A DNA stretch of 14,711 nucleotides, from positions 1 to 14,711 of the forward strand of contig JANRJY010000082.1 in assembly GCA_033763735.1 (NCBI GenBank), given 5' to 3'. Made by a program: the position numbers and the translations under genes. The DNA comes from JANRJY01 sp033763735 (GTDB lineage: Bacteria > Bacteroidota > Bacteroidia > Cytophagales > UBA9547). How positions within the stretch are numbered: position 1 is the stretch's first letter; every line of letters begins with the position of its first letter. Under the pieces are notes generated by a model. The model was given only the letters and a program-made list of their open reading frames with translations. It did not search any database and was not told the origin of the DNA. This document shows, piece after piece, positions 1 to 8,086 of the stretch.

Positions 1-2461
1 TCAGGTTTGTTCATTGTTCCCTGTTTCTTGCACCAGTGCTAATGTAACCATTTCAGTCACAGGCACTCCCCCTGTTGCCAACCCGGATGTAACTACTACG
101 GGTGTGAATACCCCAGTGGCCATTTGTGTACTTTGCAATGATATGGGTGGTCCGCTTGATCCTGCATCAGTGATTATAGTTTCTTCAACTGTTCCTGGTA
201 CTTTGTCTGTTAATACAACAACAGGAGAAATCACATTTTCACCGAATAGTACATTTGTGGGAACCACACAATTTACATATCAGGTTTGTTCATTATTCCC
301 AATTAGTTGTGTAAGCAATATTGTTTCAATAACCGTTACAGGTAATGCACCTATTGCAAACCCCGATGTAACTACTACAGGAAAAAACACGCCTACGGAT
401 ATATGTGTACTTTGTAATGATACAGGTGGCCCATTAAACCCTGCTTCGGTTACCGTTTCAGGTGTAACAACTGTGCCAGGCACTTTTGCTGTAAATACTA
501 CTACAGGTATTATCACATTTACCCCAAATGCCACTTTTGTAGGCATCACCACATTCACCTATCAGGTATGTACCTACTTCCCGATAAGTTGTACAAGTGC
601 CAATGTAACGGTATCTGTAACCGGAGCACCTCCAATTGCGAATCCGGATGTGACTAGTACAGGAATCAATACTCCTGTAAATATATGTGTGCTTTGCAAT
701 GATGCAGGTGGGCCGTTGAATCCAAGTTCTGTATCCGTACCAGTTTCAACGGTTCCCGGAACTTTAACCGTTAACAGCACAACCGGAGCCATTACATTTA
801 CACCCAATGCTACGTTTAGTGGTATTACTACTTTCAATTATCAGGTTTGCTCGCTATTCCTTGTAAGTTGTACCAGTACCAATGTAACTATTTCAGTAAC
901 TGGAAATGTCCCTCCGGTACTTAAGCCTGATACGAACAACACTCCTTTCAATGGTCCAATTACCATATGTGGTTTGCAAAATGATATGGATGTAGATGGT
1001 TCTTTGGATAATAGTTCAGTGCAAGTATTTGCAATTACACCAATAGAAGCTGGGACAATTTCCATAATAGGAACGAGCGGTTGTTTTGTGTTTACACCTA
1101 ATGGCACCTTTACCGGACCTGTAAACTATAAATATAGAGTTTGTGATAATGGCAGTCCTCAGGCATGTGCCACCACTACTGGTGTAATTTCTGTTACGGG
1201 AAATGTGCCACCTATATTAAAACCCGAAAATACTACTACAGGTCAAAATATACCGCTTACCATTTGTGGGCTTGATAATGACTTCGATATTGGAGGCACT
1301 TTAGACGCTTCATCTGTACAAATACTAAATATAAGTCCATCAGGATCAGGCACGATTACCGTATTGCCGGGTTCAGGATGTATATTGTTTACACCAAACA
1401 GCACATTTATAGGTATTGTAACATACATATATAAAGTTTGCGACCTTCAAACACCTGTGGCATGCACTACAATTACCTCAACTATTACGGTTACCGGAAC
1501 GGTACCAACTACTCCTACTGCAAATCCGGATACAACTACAACAGGTGTAAATCAACCGATTACAGTTTGTGTATTGTGCAATGACACAGGTGGACCATTA
1601 GACCCTTCATCTGTTAAAACGGTTGGAAGTGTTGTGGGAGCAAACGTAACCATTGACCCATTGACAGGATTACTAACCGTTAATCCTAACGTGGGTTACT
1701 TTGGGGTAATCAACTTTACTTATGAAGTATGTACTTATGCGCCAACTACTTGTGTAAGTGCAATGGTTTCAATAACAGTTACAGGTACTGGTACGGTAAC
1801 AGGTGCTCCTAGAGCCAATTTGGGTATAACCGTTTCGGGAGTAGGTACCATTGAAATCGATAAATTTATCACCTATACGGTTACTTCTTTCAACTTTGGC
1901 CCAGACACCGCAAAAAATGTTACTTTAAGTCTATTCTTATCTAAGGAAATAAGCAATGTATCTGTTTCAAATGGAGGCACTTACGATCAGGTTACTGGAA
2001 TTGTCCAATGGAATGTAACATCATTTGCATCAGGTACTTCCAATGCATATACTGTGTTATTTATTCCGAAAAATGACCCTATTTTAATTACAGCTTCAGG
2101 TATAATTTCATCAAGTACAATTGATCCTGATACTTTAAATAATAAAAGTTTTGCATCTACCTTATTAATTTATCCAAGCGAACAAGAAGGCCTTTACATT
2201 GCTGATGGATTTTCTCCGGATGGCGATGGCATCAATGAAACTTTGATTATTGATTCGAAAGGGAAAGAATATACCCTTAAAGTGTTTAACAGATGGGGCA
2301 ATTTGGTTTATGAAAATGGAGATTATAAAAACGATTGGGATGGTAAACCTAATCGAGGATTGGTTGCAGGCGAAAAACTACCTTCAGGTACATATTTCCT
2401 TATATTGGAATTCGCGGATGGAAGTAAAAAAGAAGTGAAATCTATCACGATAATGCGTTAG
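1..2461 (+). CDS. Repetitive Ig-like surface protein with type B T9SS sorting domain (CHU_C), 5' truncated
   Basis: The frame is open from base 2 (819 codons visible); the true start lies upstream, because the first residues (QVCSLFPVSC) are the tail of another repeat unit. In order: six full Ig/cadherin-like units of 93-101 aa (77-1786), a DUF11-like domain (about 1800-2185, with FGPDTAKNVTLS and DPDTLNNK), and a gliding-motility-associated C-terminal domain (about 2186-2458; SPDGDGINE, FNRWGNLVYE, NDWDGK, LPSGTYF). Known: CHU_C/TIGR04131 tails send proteins through the type IX secretion system as type B cargo, SprB being the model. Inferred: an extracellular adhesin or stalk-like protein, its repeats probably stabilised by disulfides since each carries four cysteines. 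The cognate PorP/SprF-family gene follows directly, as is usual for type B cargo. Not SprB itself on the evidence here; the ligand is unknown. Domain calls are sure, function is not. Confidence 0.93.
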   Translation, partial: QVCSLFPVSCTSANVTISVTGTPPVANPDVTTTGVNTPVAICVLCNDMGGPLDPASVIIVSSTVPGTLSVNTTTGEITFSPNSTFVGTTQFTYQVCSLFPISCVSNIVSITVTGNAPIANPDVTTTGKNTPTDICVLCNDTGGPLNPASVTVSGVTTVPGTFAVNTTTGIITFTPNATFVGITTFTYQVCTYFPISCTSANVTVSVTGAPPIANPDVTSTGINTPVNICVLCNDAGGPLNPSSVSVPVSTVPGTLTVNSTTGAITFTPNATFSGITTFNYQVCSLFLVSCTSTNVTISVTGNVPPVLKPDTNNTPFNGPITICGLQNDMDVDGSLDNSSVQVFAITPIEAGTISIIGTSGCFVFTPNGTFTGPVNYKYRVCDNGSPQACATTTGVISVTGNVPPILKPENTTTGQNIPLTICGLDNDFDIGGTLDASSVQILNISPSGSGTITVLPGSGCILFTPNSTFIGIVTYIYKVCDLQTPVACTTITSTITVTGTVPTTPTANPDTTTTGVNQPITVCVLCNDTGGPLDPSSVKTVGSVVGANVTIDPLTGLLTVNPNVGYFGVINFTYEVCTYAPTTCVSAMVSITVTGTGTVTGAPRANLGITVSGVGTIEIDKFITYTVTSFNFGPDTAKNVTLSLFLSKEISNVSVSNGGTYDQVTGIVQWNVTSFASGTSNAYTVLFIPKNDPILITASGIISSSTIDPDTLNNKSFASTLLIYPSEQEGLYIADGFSPDGDGINETLIIDSKGKEYTLKVFNRWGNLVYENGDYKNDWDGKPNRGLVAGEKLPSGTYFLILEFADGSKKEVKSITIMR
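77..1786 (+). repeat. Six tandem Ig/cadherin-like protein repeats
   Basis: Units begin at 77, 356, 638, 920, 1217 and 1520, each opening with ANPDV/T or LKPD/E and closing with a VTISVTG-type strand. Spacings are 279, 282, 282, 297 and 303 nt. Units 1, 2, 3 and 6 share ICVLCND...GGPL(D/N)P; units 4 and 5 instead have ICGL(Q/D)ND, a D-rich turn and a later SGC. The copies differ at many third codon positions while the protein is conserved, so the duplications are not recent and the fold is under selection. A partial unit at 2-76 shows the array continues upstream. Confidence 0.93.
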
Positions 2462-2465
2462 AATC

Positions 2466-2554
2466 AATGCTAAATGTTAAGTTATAAATGTTAAATGAAT
2501 AGTTTGGGCATGAAATCAAAAATCGTAAATCGTAAATTGTCAATCGTCAATCTT
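2466..2554 (+). repeat. Two runs of 7-bp tandem repeats spanning the start of the PorP/SprF-like gene
   Basis: Run 1 (2466-2500) is five heptamers: AATGCTA, AATGTTA, AGTTATA, AATGTTA, AATGAAT. Run 2 (2513-2554) is six heptamers: AAATCAA, AAATCGT, AAATCGT, AAATTGT, CAATCGT, CAATCTT. Run 1 covers the gap after the preceding stop codon and contains the ATG at 2495; run 2 lies wholly inside the coding sequence. As 7 and 3 are coprime, run 2 gives a 7-residue protein period (KSKIVNR then KLSIVNL). Confidence 0.85.
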
Positions 2555-3451
2555 TTTAGGATTGTAATTATTTTACTCAGTGGTTCAGCAATGGCGCAGC
2601 AGGACCCCATGTACACCCAATATATGTTCAATATGTTACCTATTAATCCGGCTTTTGCAGGAAGCAGAGATGTGATTAGCATGACTGCTTTGTATCGGAA
2701 TATGTGGTATGGCGTGGATGGTGCCCCAAAAACATTGACATTTAGTGCCGATATGCCCATTTTGAAAGAAAAAATTGGTTTGGGTGCAGTAGTTAATAAG
2801 GATGTCATTGGCAAGTTTGATAATACCCGACTTATGGCAATGGCTTCATATCGTTTACGATTATCGAGGGGTACACTTGCCTTTGGAATGAACTTTGGCG
2901 TTCAAAATGCAGTACAAAATTTGGGTAATAATAATCTTCCTAATCAAAACGATACTAAATTCCAAAATACTTCATTATGGTTACCCATTGTAGGCTCAGG
3001 AATTTATTATACGACAGATAGATTTTATGCAGGGCTCTCATTTCCACAAATGATAACCATTACTTTTGATCCAAACTCCGCATCGAAAGACATGGCAAGT
3101 CGCCAAACACAACATATGAATTTGATGGCCGGATATGTTATTCCATTATCGCCTGATTATGTATTGAAACCATCTGTTTTATGGAAAACGGCCCTTGGGG
3201 TGCCTAACCAATTGGATATTAATTGCAACTTTTGGATGTACAATATATTGGGACTTGGAGTTTCATACCGCAGTTTGGACGCTGTATCGGGATTAATTGA
3301 GTGGCAGGCAAATGAGCAAATTCGTTTTGGTTTTGCATACGATTGGCCTCACACAGCAATTAATAAATATACCTTTGGTTCTATTGAATTTATGGTACGT
3401 TATGAAATGGGTTACAACAAATCAAAAGTATTATCTCCAAGATATTTCTAA
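2495..3451 (+). CDS. PorP/SprF-family type IX secretion outer-membrane protein
   Basis: A 318-aa protein with a signal peptide ending AMA|QQ, then the family hallmark QDPMYTQYMFNMLPINPAFAGS, amphipathic beta strands throughout, and a C-terminus ending SPRYF, as expected for this outer-membrane barrel family. Known: SprF of Flavobacterium johnsoniae is needed for secretion of SprB, and PorP of Porphyromonas gingivalis is a T9SS component; paralogues usually sit beside CHU_C-type cargo. Here it lies 33 nt after the CHU_C gene and 8 nt before the OmpA-family gene, so a dedicated partner of the upstream cargo is the best inference. Start: ATG 2495 has an A-rich leader; ATG 2510 (MKSKIV...) also gives a good signal peptide but is preceded by TTTGGGC. 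The n-region is encoded by 7-bp DNA repeats. Length is usual for the family. Confidence 0.93.
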   Translation: MNSLGMKSKIVNRKLSIVNLFRIVIILLSGSAMAQQDPMYTQYMFNMLPINPAFAGSRDVISMTALYRNMWYGVDGAPKTLTFSADMPILKEKIGLGAVVNKDVIGKFDNTRLMAMASYRLRLSRGTLAFGMNFGVQNAVQNLGNNNLPNQNDTKFQNTSLWLPIVGSGIYYTTDRFYAGLSFPQMITITFDPNSASKDMASRQTQHMNLMAGYVIPLSPDYVLKPSVLWKTALGVPNQLDINCNFWMYNILGLGVSYRSLDAVSGLIEWQANEQIRFGFAYDWPHTAINKYTFGSIEFMVRYEMGYNKSKVLSPRYF

Positions 3452-3459
3452 GCCAAATT

Positions 3460-5922
3460 ATGAAGTCTAAAATATTGCTCTATATTATTTTTCTCATTGC
3501 CTTTAAAGCAATGTATGCACAGCAAAATATAAATTTGCGAATCGCAGAAGTAGAATACAGTCAAATGCGATATAAAAATGCCTCAGAACTTTATGAAAAA
3601 ATATTAGGAAAAGACTCTTCAAATTTATTTGTGAAAGTAAGGTTAGCTGATTGCTATTTTAAAATTGGAGACACGAAAAATGCCGAAAGAATTTATAGAT
3701 TATGTACCGGTGAAATATCTGCAGATACAACCGGAGCCCTTCAATTTGCCCAAACATTGGCAAAAAATGGAAATTATGAGGCATCAATGATTTGGTACAA
3801 GAAATATAGTGCACTCAATCCCGCTGACAAACATGCAGTGAAGTTTGCAAACTCATATAGTAATGTGTCTGCATTTTTTGTAGATTCTTCAAAATACAAA
3901 GTCAATATATTGAGCATGAATTCAAGTCAATCTGATTTTTCACCAACGCCTTTCGATAGTGGATTTATATTTTGCTCTGCGAGGTTGGAAGGATTAGGTG
4001 TGCAACGTGTTTATGGAAGAGATAATACCACTTTTCTTGAGCTATACTGGTGCGATACCTCTAAAATGAGTTCCAAACCTTTTTACACTCGAACAGGTTT
4101 TGAAACAGACATGTCATCAGAACGATCTTATTTTGATGAAGTTAATAATAGCAAATTGTTGCCTGATGAGACTGTACTTACCAGCAACGATACTAAAACT
4201 TTGGGCTATCATGGATTGGTAATCAGACCAGAAATTAAGTGGGGAAATGATAGTTCTGTTTCAAGTACGAATCGATTCCACAAGAAAATCAATACCAAAT
4301 ACCACGAAGGTCCGGCAGCTTTTTCCAGAACCGGTGATACTGCTTATTTTACTCGAAACAATTATAATGGATGGTTCCCAACAAAAAGTACCGACCGAAT
4401 TAATAAGTTAAATATTTATATGTCAGTCAACAAAAATGGCAATTGGTCGCGTGCCAAAATGATGCCATTTTGTAATAGAAATTATTCTGTAGGTCATCCA
4501 ACACTATCAAAAGATGGGCAAACCATGTATTTTGTTTCAGATATGCCAGGAGGTATGGGAAGGACAGATTTATACAAAACTTCTTTAGAAAATGGCAAAT
4601 GGAGTGAGCCTCAAAACCTCGGTCCCTACATTAATACGGAGAGAGATGAGCTTTTTCCTTTTGCTGATGACAAAGACAACATATATTTTGCTTCCAATGG
4701 ACATGCCGGTTTGGGAGGATTAGATATTTTCAAAGGAAATCTGGGAAATGGCGATGTTAAAAACATGGGATACCCTATTAACTCCATGCTGGATGATTTT
4801 GGATTGATAATCAATAAAGACGAAAACGAAGGCTTTTTTAGTTCTAACAGAACCAGAGGGGGTCCCGATGACGACATTTTTGGATTCACTTATAACAAGC
4901 GAAAAATTTATGTTAAAGTTACAATAACTGATTCACTTGAAAATAAATTATTGGACTCTGCAATGGTTTCGGTACTGGACACGGCTACCTACACTAAAAA
5001 TGAATATGTAACCGGAGCTTCCGGTTACGTTTCGTACATAGCAAACAGCAGTTTTAAATATATTCTGGTTGGAAAGAAAATCGGATATAAATCAAAAGGA
5101 ACAGTTATATGGCCTTTGATGTTGCAAAATACGATAGATACGCTGAGAGTAACTATTGCTTTAGTGCCTGATATTAAATGCATTACTGTAGTTGGTCAAG
5201 TGCTTAACAAAGAAACCAAAAAGCCAATGAACGATGCCACTGTGCATTTAAAAATTAATAGTGGTGGTTATGAAGTTGTGAAAACAGATTCAAATGGACG
5301 ATATACGCTTTGCTTGAATCCGGGGAATTCATTTGTTGTAAAAGCCACCAAACCACGTTTTATTTCTGATTGTTTTGTTACAGAAGTACCTACAAGTGGC
5401 TTGAAAAGAGGCGTTTATACCGTTACTTCTCTTTTGGAATTAATACCGCTGAAAAAGAACATGACTTTCAAAATTGAAATATATTACGATTTGGCGAAAT
5501 GGGATATCCGCCCGGATGCGGCCATTGAACTTGACAAAGTAGTAACATTTCTCACTGAAAATCAAGACATTAAGATGGAACTGGGTTCGCATACTGATTC
5601 ACGTGGAGGTGATTCTTATAATTTAGATTTATCTCAAAAAAGAGCAAAATCTGCTGTGGATTATATTATTTCAAGAGGTATAACTGATAATAGAATAATT
5701 GCAAAAGGTTATGGCGAAACAAAGCCTTTAAACAAATGTAAAAATGGTGTTAAATGTAAGGAACCGGAGTTTGCAATCAATAGAAGGACTGAGGGGAAGG
5801 TCATAGGATTTGTGGAGACACATGCTTCAGAAGAAGAAGCAAAATTATTTAATGAAGAAAAAGACAAAAAGGAATGTGAACATGCGGATATTGTTTTTCT
5901 TGAGAATAGAAAAGAAAACTAA
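3460..5922 (+). CDS. OmpA-family protein with TPR, PD40 propeller and CarboxypepD-regulatory-like domains (PorE-like architecture)
   Basis: An 820-aa envelope protein. Signal peptide residues 1-21 (cleavage after AMYA, before QQ); no lipobox cysteine. TPR-like helices about 25-130 (YKNASELYEKIL, YEASMIWYKKYSALNP). PD40/WD40-like propeller about 283-480 (LSKDGQTMYFVSD, GGLDIFKG). Carboxypeptidase-regulatory-like beta domain about 574-640 (VVGQVLNKETKKPMNDATV). OmpA peptidoglycan-binding domain about 665-785 with D713 in HTDSRG and R728 in LSQKRA, the 15-residue spacing of the residues that hold diaminopimelate in the family, followed by GYGETKP and NRRTE; then a short charged tail. The same domain order is known from P. 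gingivalis PorE, which links the T9SS outer-membrane part to peptidoglycan; PorE is a lipoprotein and this one is not. Starting 8 nt after the PorP/SprF-like gene, it probably anchors that protein. An accessory paralogue is likelier than the core porE. Confidence 0.92.
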   Translation: MKSKILLYIIFLIAFKAMYAQQNINLRIAEVEYSQMRYKNASELYEKILGKDSSNLFVKVRLADCYFKIGDTKNAERIYRLCTGEISADTTGALQFAQTLAKNGNYEASMIWYKKYSALNPADKHAVKFANSYSNVSAFFVDSSKYKVNILSMNSSQSDFSPTPFDSGFIFCSARLEGLGVQRVYGRDNTTFLELYWCDTSKMSSKPFYTRTGFETDMSSERSYFDEVNNSKLLPDETVLTSNDTKTLGYHGLVIRPEIKWGNDSSVSSTNRFHKKINTKYHEGPAAFSRTGDTAYFTRNNYNGWFPTKSTDRINKLNIYMSVNKNGNWSRAKMMPFCNRNYSVGHPTLSKDGQTMYFVSDMPGGMGRTDLYKTSLENGKWSEPQNLGPYINTERDELFPFADDKDNIYFASNGHAGLGGLDIFKGNLGNGDVKNMGYPINSMLDDFGLIINKDENEGFFSSNRTRGGPDDDIFGFTYNKRKIYVKVTITDSLENKLLDSAMVSVLDTATYTKNEYVTGASGYVSYIANSSFKYILVGKKIGYKSKGTVIWPLMLQNTIDTLRVTIALVPDIKCITVVGQVLNKETKKPMNDATVHLKINSGGYEVVKTDSNGRYTLCLNPGNSFVVKATKPRFISDCFVTEVPTSGLKRGVYTVTSLLELIPLKKNMTFKIEIYYDLAKWDIRPDAAIELDKVVTFLTENQDIKMELGSHTDSRGGDSYNLDLSQKRAKSAVDYIISRGITDNRIIAKGYGETKPLNKCKNGVKCKEPEFAINRRTEGKVIGFVETHASEEEAKLFNEEKDKKECEHADIVFLENRKEN

Positions 5923-5946
5923 CTAATTCATTAAAAGATAAATCTT

Positions 5947-5965
5947 ATTAATAACATTTATTAAT
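5947..5965. other. AT-only inverted repeat between the OmpA-family and histidine kinase genes
   Basis: ATTAATAA, loop CAT, TTATTAAT: a perfect 8-bp inverted repeat in the 87-nt gap, 24 nt after the stop codon and followed by TTTTT at 5971-5975. With no G-C pair it would be a weak terminator; an operator is equally possible. Nothing else distinct was seen in the gap except the palindrome AATTCGAATT (5999-6008), which ends one base before the next start codon. Confidence 0.35.
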
Positions 5966-6009
5966 CTAAATTTTTGAAAGGATAATTTACTTAAAAAAAA
6001 TTCGAATTA

Positions 6010-7932
6010 ATGCCTTTCCGCAAGTGGTGTTTGATTTTTTTTATAATAACACTTAATCTATTCGCCCAGGATACAATAAAAATAGAATCAAATCACACTT
6101 TTACATACCTAGAAACGTACAGTTTTGTAATTCCTAAAAGTGGAGGTAAAAATTTGAGTTTTTGGGAAGCTAAAAAAATATTAGATACTATTAAAATTAG
6201 AAATGTTGATTTGAAAGCTTTTGCAGAAAACGATACCGTTTGGGCTAAGTTCAATCTTAAAAACAATACTCCCTATAGTCTATTTTTTGGAAGCGACTTG
6301 TTTACTCCTTATTATGAAATTTACTATTTGGTCAATGATAAATATGAAAAACAAGTCTCTGGATTGAAAGTGGATATTGGCAAAAAAGTTCTTAAGCATG
6401 CCAATATGTTAGTAAGTTTGCCCTTTTCTGCCCAAGAAACATATTATTTGAAATTTGTATTAAATCAACCAAAGATTCAATTTTTTGTTGTGAGTTATCC
6501 CATTGTGATAAACTTACAGCTTACAAACAACTATTTTCAAGGAGGGCTCATTGGAATACTGATTTTAGCTATTTGCTTTTGCGGTTTTTTTTATAATCGT
6601 ATGAAAGTTATGTCGTACTTATATTTCACTCTTTTCTTATCAAGTTTTTTAATTTATACCCTAGTGGATTTTGACATCTTATTAAAATATTTGTGGTTTT
6701 TTGACTTTGGAATTAAAGGATATGAGTCAGTTTATAACTTACCCTATTCGTTTACAACAATTTTTTTAATCCTGTTCATTAGAGATTATTTTAAAGAGAA
6801 TGAAATTAATAATATTCCTGATTGGATTTTTTATGCCGGAATAATAATAAAAATTGTTTTAGAAATTATGGGCTTCACTATTTGGCCAATTGCCAAAGAA
6901 TGCATAACCGACACTTTAATTATTGGTGTATATACCACAATAATTTGCTATATTTTTTTCTCAAATATGAATAAAATTAAACTTTCCTTTTTTGTAGGAT
7001 TCATCGTTATTTTTTTAGGTTTCTTTTTTCATTCGAATGGTGTATTTACGAATTATTTGGTTAAAAACTATACATTTTTTGCCATTTATAATTACATTAT
7101 TGCATTAGGCATTTGTATTTTTTCACTAAATATTGCGGAACAGCTTAAGTTATTTAAAGATAACATGTATGAGGCACAAAACAACCTGATAGTACAATTA
7201 AAGGAAAATGCGGCCTTAAATGACAAAATCAACACGGAACTCGAACGCCTAGTTGATGAGCGTACCAAACAATTGGATGCATTTGTTTACAGGGCATCAC
7301 ACGATATAAAAGGCCCATTGAGATCGATATTAGGCATTACAAATATTGGATTGGATGAAGCTAAAGAACCTTCTGTAAACTTATTATTTCAACATATTAA
7401 TAAAACCACCTTGCGATTGGATAATACGCTTAATGATTTGTTGGATGTAATTAGAATAAATAATAAAAACTCAGAATTAGAAAACATTGATTTTCAGTTA
7501 ATTATTGATAAGATTAAATCAAATTTTGAACATATCAAAGAGTATAAAACCATACAAATTGTCACAGAAATTGACACAAAGATTAATTTCAAAGCAGAAA
7601 CAGCTAATGTAAGTTCTTTGCTTCAAAACTTAATTGAAAATGGTCTGAAATATCAAAACCCAAGAAATCAAAACAAAAAATTATCCATTAAAATACATCA
7701 GGATAATCAAAACATTTATATTGTAGTTGAAGATAATGGAATGGGTATTTCACCTGAACAAAAAGACAAAATATTTCAAATGTTTTACAAAATTCATCCC
7801 GAATCAAATGGCTCAGGATTAGGATTATACATTGCAAAACTAAGTGTTGACAAACTCAACGGGACCATTGAACTTACTTCAGAAGTAGGTGTTGGTTCTA
7901 CTTTTAAAGTTAGTATCCCTAAACAAATTTGA
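6010..7932 (+). CDS. Membrane sensor histidine kinase, 7TMR-DISM type
   Basis: 640 aa. A signal-like hydrophobic start (residues 1-19, ending LFAQ) precedes a soluble extracytoplasmic part (about 20-175) resembling 7TMR-DISM extracellular domains (DTVWAKFNLKNNT). Seven membrane spans follow at roughly 178-195, 202-222, 243-260, 271-291, 301-319, 325-343 and 356-376, then a coiled coil (about 380-422). Kinase core: H box SHDIKGPLRSI with phospho-acceptor H431, N box LIENGLKY (N544), G1 box EDNGMGI (D575-G579), F box KIFQMFYKIH, G2 box GSGLGLYIAK (602-611). All catalytic boxes look intact. Known: this class autophosphorylates on histidine and passes phosphate to a response regulator. None is fused or adjacent, so it is an orphan; the ligand is unknown. 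It lies 87 nt after the surface cassette and 154 nt before a secreted-protein gene, so it may be transcribed alone. Start ATG 6010 gives the hydrophobic N-terminus. Confidence 0.93.
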   Translation: MPFRKWCLIFFIITLNLFAQDTIKIESNHTFTYLETYSFVIPKSGGKNLSFWEAKKILDTIKIRNVDLKAFAENDTVWAKFNLKNNTPYSLFFGSDLFTPYYEIYYLVNDKYEKQVSGLKVDIGKKVLKHANMLVSLPFSAQETYYLKFVLNQPKIQFFVVSYPIVINLQLTNNYFQGGLIGILILAICFCGFFYNRMKVMSYLYFTLFLSSFLIYTLVDFDILLKYLWFFDFGIKGYESVYNLPYSFTTIFLILFIRDYFKENEINNIPDWIFYAGIIIKIVLEIMGFTIWPIAKECITDTLIIGVYTTIICYIFFSNMNKIKLSFFVGFIVIFLGFFFHSNGVFTNYLVKNYTFFAIYNYIIALGICIFSLNIAEQLKLFKDNMYEAQNNLIVQLKENAALNDKINTELERLVDERTKQLDAFVYRASHDIKGPLRSILGITNIGLDEAKEPSVNLLFQHINKTTLRLDNTLNDLLDVIRINNKNSELENIDFQLIIDKIKSNFEHIKEYKTIQIVTEIDTKINFKAETANVSSLLQNLIENGLKYQNPRNQNKKLSIKIHQDNQNIYIVVEDNGMGISPEQKDKIFQMFYKIHPESNGSGLGLYIAKLSVDKLNGTIELTSEVGVGSTFKVSIPKQI

Positions 7933-7951
7933 GTACCTCAACTTAATAATT

Positions 7952-7969
7952 TGTTAACATTTTCTTAAC
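7952..7969 (+). promoter_or_regulatory. Inverted TTAAC half-sites, motif TGTTAACA-N4-CTTAAC, upstream of the 1370-aa secreted protein
   Basis: The sequence is TGTTAACATTTTCTTAAC: inverted half-sites TGTTAA and TTAAC separated by 7 nt. A GTTAA at 7976-7980 adds a third half-site. The same 18-bp pattern recurs at 13484-13501 upstream of the next secreted-protein gene, differing only at the four central bases. TACTTTTA at 7991-7998 is a near match to the Bacteroidota -7 box TAnnTTTG and would give a leader of about 80 nt. Operator role is inferred. Confidence 0.4.
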
Positions 7970-8086
7970 CTCCAAGTTAAATATATCAAGTACTTTTATA
8001 TCTGAAAATCAGACAGTTAATAACATTTAAGTTCCTATTTATTTGTTTGTAATTGCTGCAACAAAACTAAAATACTATTTACCTAA

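Noticed and set aside
14..16. TTG at 14 as a start codon for the repetitive gene.
   Set aside because: The frame is open to base 2 and the codons before it continue the repeat consensus (QVCS), so the true start is outside the window.
1..1107. Four consecutive minus-strand open frames of about 87-92 aa (1-267, 280-558, 574-837, 841-1107).
   Set aside because: They mirror the tandem repeat units of the plus-strand gene, with the same periodicity and proline/valine-rich composition. The plus frame carries clear domains, so these are antisense shadows.
77..1786. CRISPR-like or DNA-level tandem array, because of the regular 280-nt period.
   Set aside because: The repetition is at protein level with many synonymous differences; there are no short identical repeats with unique spacers.
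2250..2438. Small plus-strand frame inside the CHU_C domain, and a similar one at 10848-11033.
   Set aside because: Both lie fully within well-supported genes in another frame and show no domain or leader.
5993..6042. A8 (5993-6000) and T8 (6035-6042) runs around the histidine kinase start as slippage sites.
   Set aside because: Runs of this length in A or T are expected in such AT-rich DNA and occur elsewhere in the same gene.
8042..8052. TTTATTTGTTTG region as a -7 box for the 8087 gene.
   Set aside because: Neither TTTG is preceded by TAnn as the consensus demands; TACTTTTA at 7991 is the better, though imperfect, candidate.
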